Assembly: GCF_024679095.1 (NCBI RefSeq)
Contig: NC_066509.1
Location: forward strand, 17,454,245-17,518,244
Direction: 5' to 3'
Source of the DNA: Eriocheir sinensis
Lineage: Eukaryota > Arthropoda > Malacostraca > Decapoda > Varunidae
DNA: 64,000 nt
Shown here piece by piece: positions 47,907 to 64,000 of the stretch. Within the stretch, counting starts at the first letter, position 1, and each line of letters begins with the position of its first letter. Below the pieces are notes generated by a model that did not search any database, had not been told where the DNA came from, and saw only the letters and a list, made by a program, of their open reading frames with translations. Both the position numbers and the translations under genes were made by a program.

Positions 47907-47910
<4 letters not shown>
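46500..47910 (-). CDS. LINE-F ORF1: gag-like protein with zinc knuckles
   Basis: The open frame runs from the (CT)n edge to a stop at 46500. The N-terminus has a PHD-like Cys/His cluster (CCTPDCPNVCHLHC). Then come a coiled helical stretch (QLESGELVNIIKQLRKENKR), a long Pro/Ser-rich middle, and two CCHC knuckles near 46850-46735: CNRCKRSGHTRGTC and CDYCCREGHTTANC, both exact C-x2-C-x4-H-x4-C. Such ORF1 proteins bind element RNA. The true start codon is lost because the first residues are encoded by (CT)n. Confidence 0.85.

Positions 47911-47943
<33 letters not shown>
47911..47943. repeat. (CT)n microsatellite at the 5' edge of LINE-F
   Basis: About 16 units. The Arg-Glu repeats read from it are not protein. 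Confidence 0.96.
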
Positions 47944-47945
<2 letters not shown>

Positions 47946-48025
47946 ATTCCTAGATCCAACCTGTTCATAGATCCAAGTTATTTCTACATCCAACCAATAT
48001 CTAGATTCAACCTGTTCCTAGATCC
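47944..48025. repeat. Short minisatellite-like repeat
   Basis: TAGATCCAA and TAGATTCAACCTGTTC recur four to five times with variations such as ACATCCAACC. Confidence 0.7.
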
Positions 48026-48134
48026 AACTTATGGGATTCCCAAAGTTTACTTGTTTGTTTAGTACATTAGTAAATACAAACATTTTCCCAGCCCTTGTAA
48101 TGCTATAGATCTTGAGTACTGAAAATAATTTCTA

Positions 48135-52328
<4,194 letters not shown>

Positions 52329-52335
52329 GGGTGTC

Positions 52336-52865
52336 TTCTACTTCTATACTAAACATCCTCGCTCTATCCTTAATTTGAAATCTTAACTGGAAACTTCATA
52401 TCTCCTCTTACTAAGTCATCTTCCGCAAGGATGGGTGGTGTATGTATCGTCTCCGCCAGTTCTTTTCCCCCGCAAATATCTTAACTGGAAACTTGACATT
52501 TCCTTTTTTACTAAATCAGCTTAATCGAGATAGGGATTATGTAATGTCTCCGCCAGTTCTTTTCCCCAGCACAGATGCTGTCCATATACAGGGACCTTGT
52601 CCTCCCTTGTATGGAGTATGCATCTCAAGTGGGGGAGGGGGGTGGGGGTCTCCACACAAAGAACCCTTTTGGAGAGAGTGGAGTCTAACGCTCTTCGTCT
52701 CATCAAGTCCCCTCCTCTTACTGACAGTCTCCTACCTTTTAAATTCCGAGACAATGTTGCATCTCTTTCTATCTTCCACCAATATTTACATGCTAAATGC
52801 TCTTCTGAACTTGCTAATTATATGTGTCCCCCCCTCCCGCGGCTCGCTGTACTCGACTACTCTTA
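52336..52865 (+). mobile_element. LINE-A9, C-terminal part, with an internal duplication
   Basis: Reads the LINE-A region from AACATCCTCGCTCTATCCTT on. The segment containing TCTCCGCCAGTTCTTTTCCCC occurs twice (near 52450 and 52550), a local duplication. It is interrupted at TTA 52863-52865. Confidence 0.8.
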
Positions 52866-53665
52866 AGGTGGCGTCACACTAGACCAAATCTGGCAAGCAC
52901 GAGCTTTTGCTGGCAGCTTTTGCTGGAGGGATGGCTTGCTCCCGAGCTTTTGCTCCTGCGTTTAGCTCGCCGCTTGGACGGGGAGCAGCTCGGCGAGCCG
53001 CAAGCAGGCAGTCAAATGAGCTCTTTGGTGCGCCGATATGTGAATAATATATATTACCTAGTGTATTGAATCCGTATACGCATGATATTAGAAAACCTAT
53101 TCACATACTCGTTTTATGTTTGACGGTGTTTGTAATATTTTGTAATGTTGAGAAAAGTAGTGTTGGATTTTATTTTGATTTCCAAGGCCAAGACCAAGAC
53201 CTCCCAGGCCAGCTGATATAAACACTCGCCATGGCCACCTCTCCTCGTTCAAAAGTTCACTTGTCCTCCTTCATTGTATACTCTTTGATAGCAAGAGTCA
53301 GGGACCATCCCGAGTTATGGGACCACAACCATCCAGATTTCTGTAAGTCTACGCTGAAGAAAGTTATGATGTTGTACACATCATGGGTCTCCCTCCCTTC
53401 TCTTCAGCCATGACCGAACCCAGACTTGTCTATTCTTCTTCTGAGCTCGTTGAATAACGGCAAGTAATGCCGTCACAGCTGCACACTTGGCCGTAATGCG
53501 AAGCGTGGGTGTAGTAGGCGCCATGGTTGAAGTTTTGTTTACAATGTTGCTCGCCGCTCGCCCCTCATCGATCGTCAGTGTGACGACAACAGTGACTTAC
53601 TCGCGGGCAAAAGCTGCCAGCAAGAGTTCGTGCTCGCCAGATTTGGGTCCAGTGTGACGCCAGCT
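52866..53665. mobile_element. 800-bp Harbinger-type element with MADF remnant, in LINE-A9
   Basis: Inverted ends share GGCGTCACACT, AAATCTGGC and AGCACGA. TTA flanks both sides (52863-52865, 53666-53668). The frame 53231-53413 (plus) encodes FIVYSLIARVRDHPELWDHN, the start of a MADF domain as in the Harbinger accessory gene, with no transposase. It is a shortened derivative of a third Harbinger family, different in its ends from the other two. Confidence 0.82.
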
Positions 53666-53945
53666 TTACTCACTACTATACTGTCCAAATCCATCATGCC
53701 AGTGTTAACCAGTATCTTCATTCTTTTATCCCTTCTGCTAGAGCACTCTTGAACAGCCTTCCTTTATCTGTATTTCCTCCTACCTATGACTTGACCTCTT
53801 TCAAGAGAGGAGTGTCAAGACACCTCTTCTACTGAAATTGACCTCTCTTCTTTCCTCTTCTTCTGTTTTTCTTTTATTGTAGCAGCCCTTGGCGGGCTTT
53901 TTTATTGCTACTTAGCTTCCTTGTGCTGTCTCCCTTGCTAAAGAT
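53666..53945 (+). mobile_element. LINE-A9, 3' end
   Basis: Resumes with ACTATACTGTCCAAATCC, C-terminal YDLTSFKRGVSRHLFY and the 3' UTR to GAGCTG-like CTTGTGCTGTCTCC. Confidence 0.85.
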
Positions 53946-54414
53946 AAACAGAAAAAAAATTGGCCATCTTCAATGCATATCGAGATGCTAAACTTTGAGG
54001 TGATACTGATCAACCCATGAAAATGCGACAATAGGGGACTTTATACCGGCAACTCGCGGCAACTTTTGCAGCCGACAACAATTTTAGGTCTGACTCTAGG
54101 AGGAAAACGGCAGAGTTCCTGGTGTTTCCAGCAAGTCCTGCATGTTGATCTTCACCAGCAACATTGACAGTTTGTTGCTGTTCCAAAACATGCTCAGCCT
54201 GTGTACCGCGTCCTTGCACATAGTCGACCAAATAGTGATATGATGGATGTTCAACTCTAACATGAGTTAACATGGAAGAAGGGCGAGGTGGGACATGGTT
54301 GGTAGAGACGAGGAGCGTGCACCTGCATTTGCAGACTTCGGAGTAATAGAAGAAATGACTTACAATTTAGGGTATACGCTGACAGAGGCACGTTTACACA
54401 GTTATGGTCTAGTG
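53946..54414. other. Unannotated stretch
   Basis: An 88-codon minus frame (54273-54010) is not recognised. No terminal repeats seen. Confidence 0.4.
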
Positions 54415-55031
54415 CAGGGTTTCTCAACCTTTTTTTCGGCAGTGGCCCCCACCAAGGTAATTTGAGTTCTCTTGGCCCCCCATGAGTTACTACATCTTGG
54501 GAAGTAGATAAAATAATGATCGTTGTTAGGATCAGTCTTCCTGAGTCCTAACGCGTCCAATACTCGTACCACTACATACACGAACATGCTCTGACAGTCT
54601 GACTCAATTCTTTAGCACTGCCTTATGTTAACATGTAAGCAGGAAAAAGATATACTGTGTAAAAAAAAAAGCCGATAAAGGCTGTCTTTTCTTTTTTCAA
54701 GAAAATTAAAGGAAAAACGGACCAAAATGGGACAGAATGTCCTTAAAAGGACAAACATAGCAACCCTAAATCCAGTGTTACCAGCTCATGGGAAGTGAAT
54801 GTTGCCAGGATTAAAGCAAAAAGATGCTGAAGTCGCTAAATGAAACTGTAGAAATGCTGATAAGAAAACACCATAAAACATATATGAAAATATTAAGCTC
54901 ATATGAGCAACGCAAACTTAGGAAGCTCTGTGGACCTCTGTGGCCCCCCATTTTCCTAATTTTGTTCTATGGCCCCTGAAAATTTATCATGGCCCCCAGG
55001 GGGGCCGTATAGCCCACGTTGAGAAACCCTG
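54415..55031. mobile_element. hAT-like MITE, 617 bp
   Basis: Begins CAGGGTTTCTCAACC and ends with the inverse GTTGAGAAACCCTG, ends typical of hAT transposons. The 8-bp flanks GTCTAGTG (54407-54414) and GTCAGGTG (55032-55039) agree at 6 of 8 bases. TGGCCCCC words recur near both ends. No transposase. Confidence 0.85.
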
Positions 55032-55121
55032 GTCAGGTGTATAGTTCTGTAGTGTGACTTTTTTTTATGTATCAAAAACAACATTGTTTAGGGCATAATA
55101 TGAAAGCACGTGAATTGAATG

Positions 55122-55440
55122 TTCACCTGCATGGTCTAGTGGTCAGCGTGCCTGGCTACCACTCCGCGGGCCCGGGCTCGTATCCCGGCCCGGGCAGTCG
55201 GCGTGCAGCTCAACCAGTTGTTTATTCTCTTTTTTTTCGGGATGGTCGATAAACCGGTACCTGGGGAAACCTGGTGAAGATAAACTGTGGCAATATCGGA
55301 TTTCACATTGGCCCGTGTCCCGGGATAAATGGTTGTTACCTACCCCAGGTTCAAAGGGCCAACGAATTGCAGATGAGCACCGCTGCCACGCGCAGCTTTA
55401 GCTTATGCACCCACCTTTACCTCAACAATATTAATACGCG
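55122..55440 (+). mobile_element. tRNA-derived SINE, family S2 copy a
   Basis: A box TGGTCTAGTGG at 55132-55142 and B box GGCTCGTATCC at 55175-55185. After the tRNA-like head the body reads GGGCAGTCGGCGTGCAGCT, then GATGGTCGATAAACCGGTAC. The same body occurs at 59.8 kb. Confidence 0.85.
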
Positions 55441-55689
55441 GATCAGATACATACATGTCATTAATGCAAAAAATGTTTTGTTAGCTTGCCAGATAAAATG
55501 GGTTTCATTTCGATACAACACAAGTCAGTGTGTGAATGCATAGATAAAATATATAAGTGTTATTCAGGAACAAGAGAAAGTGCTGGAAATTGCATAGGGA
55601 TGCTGAGAGTATAGTTAATTGTGAATACCAATTGGGTGACTGAGATAAGCTAAAGTATAAGTAAAATGGATTAGGTGCATTAGAGTTTG

Positions 55690-55740
55690 TTGGGTAGTAG
55701 TGGTAAATGTTTAAATACCCTAGGAAAGTCATCGGGGAAG
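55690..55740 (+). mobile_element. Inverted scrap of LINE-B 3' UTR
   Basis: AGTAGTGGTAAATGTTTAAA and TACCCTAGGAAAGTCATCGG are the complement of 57681-57728 in LINE-B4. Confidence 0.7.
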
Positions 55741-55887
55741 GATGGAAAAGTGCTACGAAGGGCTAGGGGAGTGCTATGGGAGGGTTGGGGGAACTGTAGT
55801 GACTGTCTGGCGCAGGTGTCGCCCACAGGAACCTATTGTTTCTTAAAGGTTATTTTTGTGGCTCGCCTAGGTGGCACTACTCCTCCT

Positions 55888-57340
<1,453 letters not shown>

Positions 57341-57410
57341 TCAGTACTGTTGTCGTCGCTGGTGTTGGTGATGGTGGTGGGAAAACTGCTAGTATTAAAC
57401 ACCGAGGAAA

Positions 57411-59115
<1,705 letters not shown>

Positions 59116-59117
59116 TG

Positions 59118-59118
59118 G

Positions 59119-59162
<44 letters not shown>
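59118..59162. repeat. (TA)n-(GA)n microsatellite
   Basis: Short compound array at the 5' edge of LINE-B4. Confidence 0.95.
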
Positions 59163-59164
<2 letters not shown>

Positions 59165-59470
59165 TGTTAATACAAAATTGTTATTTTTTTTTATGACGGT
59201 ACAAATATTGACATAGGGGTAAAGAAATAGGTTCATGAATATAGTTTTTCACTTTAGTATTCATTTACGAATTAAATATTTAATTTATTAACTTATTGAA
59301 ATTCTAAATCGTGCATTTATGGAAAGTTTGTATTTTTTTATTCATTTATCTATAAGTCAATCAAGGAACTTAAAGTCGTCACATTGTCGCCTTCTGACCT
59401 CCTTTCCTCCCTCTTTTTGTTTATCCACTCCCTCCTCCTTTTTCGCCTCCTACTCTTTGTCTTACTTGAG

Positions 59471-59519
<49 letters not shown>

Positions 59520-59779
59520 GGGGCGTTGGGCGGAAACAGACGCGCTTCGTTGACAGCAGGTGCAAGAGACACATTCACATCCCCTCCTCGCCTCTGCACT
59601 CTTCTCTCCTCTCCTTTTCTCTCCTCGCATCTCCATTCCTTTTCTTCCATCAGTGTTTTGAGTCCTTTCTTTTCTTCCATCCTTTCTTAACACTTTTTCC
59701 CTGTCTCTTGTCACCTCTCCCGTCTTCTCTTTTCTCTCCTCGATGTTCTTTATAATTCATTCCTCTTATCCACCATACT
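59163..59779. other. Unannotated, with (GT)n
   Basis: A (GT)n array lies at 59471-59518 and a pyrimidine-rich stretch at 59580-59760. No gene recognised. Confidence 0.5.
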
Positions 59780-60060
59780 CCTCCAAGGTGCAATGGTTAG
59801 CATTCCTGACTACGAATCTGTGGACCTTGGTTCGAATCTAAGCCTGGGCAGTCGGCGTCCAGCTGTTCATCCTTCCTTCCTGGATGGTCGATAAATAGGT
59901 ACATGGAAAAATCTAAGGAAAAAAAATGTGGATGTTACACTGGCCCTGTGTCAGGTAAAGGGTTCTTTTCCACTACAGGCTGAAAGGTTCAACGGGACAG
60001 AAATGAGTATGCCGCCACGCCCTGCTATTGCGTATGCTCCCAATTGTTCCTTAGCCATCT
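59780..60060 (+). mobile_element. tRNA-derived SINE, family S2 copy b
   Basis: B box GGTTCGAATCT at 59829-59839 and an A-box-like GGTGCAATGGTT at 59787-59798. Body GGGCAGTCGGCGTCCAGCT and GATGGTCGATAAATAGGTAC as in copy a. Confidence 0.82.
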
Positions 60061-60201
60061 ACCCCTTTTCACTTTTATTGCATATCTTCAAAGTTTATCT
60101 TCTGTCCTCTACATGTTTCTTCTCTACCAATGTTCTACTCTCTTCCATTTCGTTTATGCAATATTTTCTTATTGTTTCTACTATTCACATTTTGCACTTG
60201 A

Positions 60202-60309
<108 letters not shown>

Positions 60310-61925
60310 CCCATAATCGTGTCAACCGTAGAGGTGGTGGTGTCGCACTTTGTGTCAAAAGCTATTTGCAACCTACTGACAGAACACCAAGAGACAGTGA
60401 CGTTGAATATTTGTGCGTTCGAGCAATTACTGTAAAAAATAATCTAAATATATCCGTCACCTACAGGCCTCCGGGTCAATCACCCAAGATGATATCGGAA
60501 TGTACAGCATTATACGGCAATCATTTAATAACAGCAACTCAGTGATATTTGGAGATTTTAATCTCTCTCATATTGGCTGGGCGACTCTGTGGGGTACAGA
60601 AAGCGAGTCACATAGAATGATAGAATTTTCAAAGGAAAATGAATTAAGTCAAATGGATACTAACCCAACTCGACAAAATAACATACTAGACCTTTTTATA
60701 GCAACCCAAGAAAATCTAGTCGGTAATGATACGGTATTAGAACATCTCAGTTCTTGCGATAATAAATTAGTGCGCGTCAACATAAGAGCTCAAACAACAG
60801 TGACTGAAAATATAGTGATGGTGCCCAATTTCAAAAGAGCAAATTTCTTACAAATCCGACAAAAACTAACAGAAATACGACTATCAGATGATGGCAACGT
60901 AGAGGAAGCCTGGCTAAACTAAAAAATAATTTACTCACTCAGCAGAACACATTTGTCCCATTGTGCGAGAAGCGAAGTAACACTAATAAAAGCCCACCTC
61001 GGTTTAACAGCGAAATTAAACATTCGGTTAATTAAGGAGAGAAAATTGTCTTACAGGTAAAAGAAAGAACAAAGCACGTCCGATAACATAAGACTTTATC
61101 ATGAAGCCAGGCGACGAGTAAAAATATTGGTATGTCAAGCAAAGCATAAATAAGAAGAAAACATTGCAGTCAACTGTAAAAATAATCCAAAATTCTTCTT
61201 CAGTTATATAAACAATAGGAAGGCGATCAGAAGTGGAACTGGACCTTTAACAAACAGTAACGGTGAACTATTGACTGACAACCAACACGTTGCGAACTTC
61301 TTTAACAATTATTTTTCCTCGGTTAAAACTAGCAGTCTTCCCACTTATACAACCAATACCGGCGACGACACCAGTACTATTGTAAATCTCGTTCATGCAT
61401 TGCCTAACTTTGTAAAAACTGCCGATGAAGTCATAAATGCTCTCTAATCCCTTAAAACAAATAAAACAATGTTTATCCTTTTACTACTTAAAGAAGCAAA
61501 GACCAAAATACACTCACCTTTCACAACCGTATTCAATCTGTTATTTCGATAAGACATCGTCTCTTCGGACAGGAAAAAGGCTAACGTAACACCAATTTTT
61601 AAGAATAGAAATGAAAAAATACCAGGTAATTACAGGCACATTAGTATAACAAGTTGTAGGTAAGCTACTCGAGAGCAAAATTAGAGACAAATTTGTGAGT
61701 TACCTTCATAGCCAATCATTAATTGAAGATTCACAACATGGCTTCTGTAATAAGAGATCCTGCCTATCAAACCACTGCCCTTTTATAGCGATCTCTTCTC
61801 AGTTTAAGACGTAACCAACTCACTGGAAGTAGTTTATCTTAATTTCCAGAAAGCGTTTGATATAGTTCCACACCATAAATTACTTAACAAATTAAAGCAA
61901 CTAGATGTTAACGAAAAAGACAGAC
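60310..61925 (+). mobile_element. LINE-B5, endonuclease to RT, decayed
   Basis: Plus strand. Endonuclease pieces GGGVALCVKSYLQPTDRTP, VTYRPPGQSPK, SVIFGDFNLSHIGW and NNILDLFIATQENLVGN are followed by the linker. RT text across frames includes KKANVTPIFK and FQKAFDIVPHHKLLNKLKQL near 61860. It is cut by (TA)n at 61977. Confidence 0.82.
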
Positions 61926-61975
61926 TATTACTATCGACACCACACTACATTTACATTACACACACATCACTTCCT

Positions 61976-64000
<2,025 letters not shown>

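Larger units (their letters stand above)
43795..47910 (-). mobile_element. LINE-F, nearly full-length two-ORF non-LTR retrotransposon
   Basis: ORF1 (gag-like) precedes and overlaps ORF2 (endonuclease plus RT) by about 50 bases on the minus strand. The copy is about 4.1 kb, bounded on its 5' side by (CT)n at 47911-47943, where ORF1 is cut. ORF2 is broken into three frames. It is GC-richer and better preserved than families A-E here. Its layout is that of Jockey/CR1-type LINEs; the exact clade is open. Confidence 0.88.

Noticed and set aside
55132..55200. Functional tRNA gene
   Set aside because: A and B boxes are present, but acceptor-stem pairing is not evident and the same body follows in a second copy at 59.8 kb, so it is a SINE head.

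Overview
The window is eukaryotic. It is AT-rich, packed with long di- and trinucleotide microsatellites, SINEs and many decayed non-LTR retrotransposons (LINEs), and its only clear host genes carry introns. Those host genes are two precursors of pigment-dispersing hormone (PDH), a peptide hormone of crustaceans. I therefore infer a decapod crustacean, most likely a crab or related form; the species cannot be read from the sequence. In this answer LINE families are labelled A to G only to track relatedness inside the window; clade assignment would need a search.

Host genes. PDH gene 1 lies on the minus strand (promoter near 21.09 kb, untranslated exon 1 at 21062-20997, coding exons 20679-20578 and 13964-13818). 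PDH gene 2 lies on the plus strand (promoter near 39.65 kb, exon 1 at 39681-39734, coding exons 40408-40509 and 41551-41697). Both encode 82-residue precursors with the same layout: signal peptide, precursor-related peptide, KR cleavage site, an 18-residue hormone, then GRR for amidation and release. Their phase-0 intron sits at the same codon. They are divergent (head to head), about 18.6 kb apart, and share promoter sequence, including a 30-bp block with 29 identical bases. They look like a tandem or inverted duplication that kept its control region while the hormones diverged at 3 of 18 positions.

Layout. 0-11.2 kb: a four-level nest in which LINE-B1 contains LINE-A1, which contains a PIF/Harbinger DNA transposon (TAA target duplication), whose transposase gene is split by a non-coding LTR element (GATG target duplication). 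11.2-13.5 kb: LINE-B2. 13.7-21.3 kb: PDH gene 1, whose 6.6-kb second intron holds an old RTE-like LINE-C, a LINE-A fragment and a TIR element. 21.7-39.4 kb: repeats, LINE-A/C/D/E fragments, a P-element/THAP9-like transposase remnant, tRNA-derived SINEs and a second Harbinger-type element. 39.5-41.9 kb: PDH gene 2. 42.2-48 kb: a Penelope-like endonuclease fragment and a nearly full-length two-ORF LINE-F. 48-64 kb: LINE-A and LINE-B copies, a third Harbinger-type element keeping a MADF domain, an hAT-like MITE, two copies of a second SINE family, and microsatellites.

How the parts relate. Only the PDH pair looks functional for the animal. The rest is a layered record of transposition. The most informative parts are the nest at 0-11 kb and the fact that two Harbinger-type elements with different ends sit at exactly the same TAA of two separate LINE-A copies.
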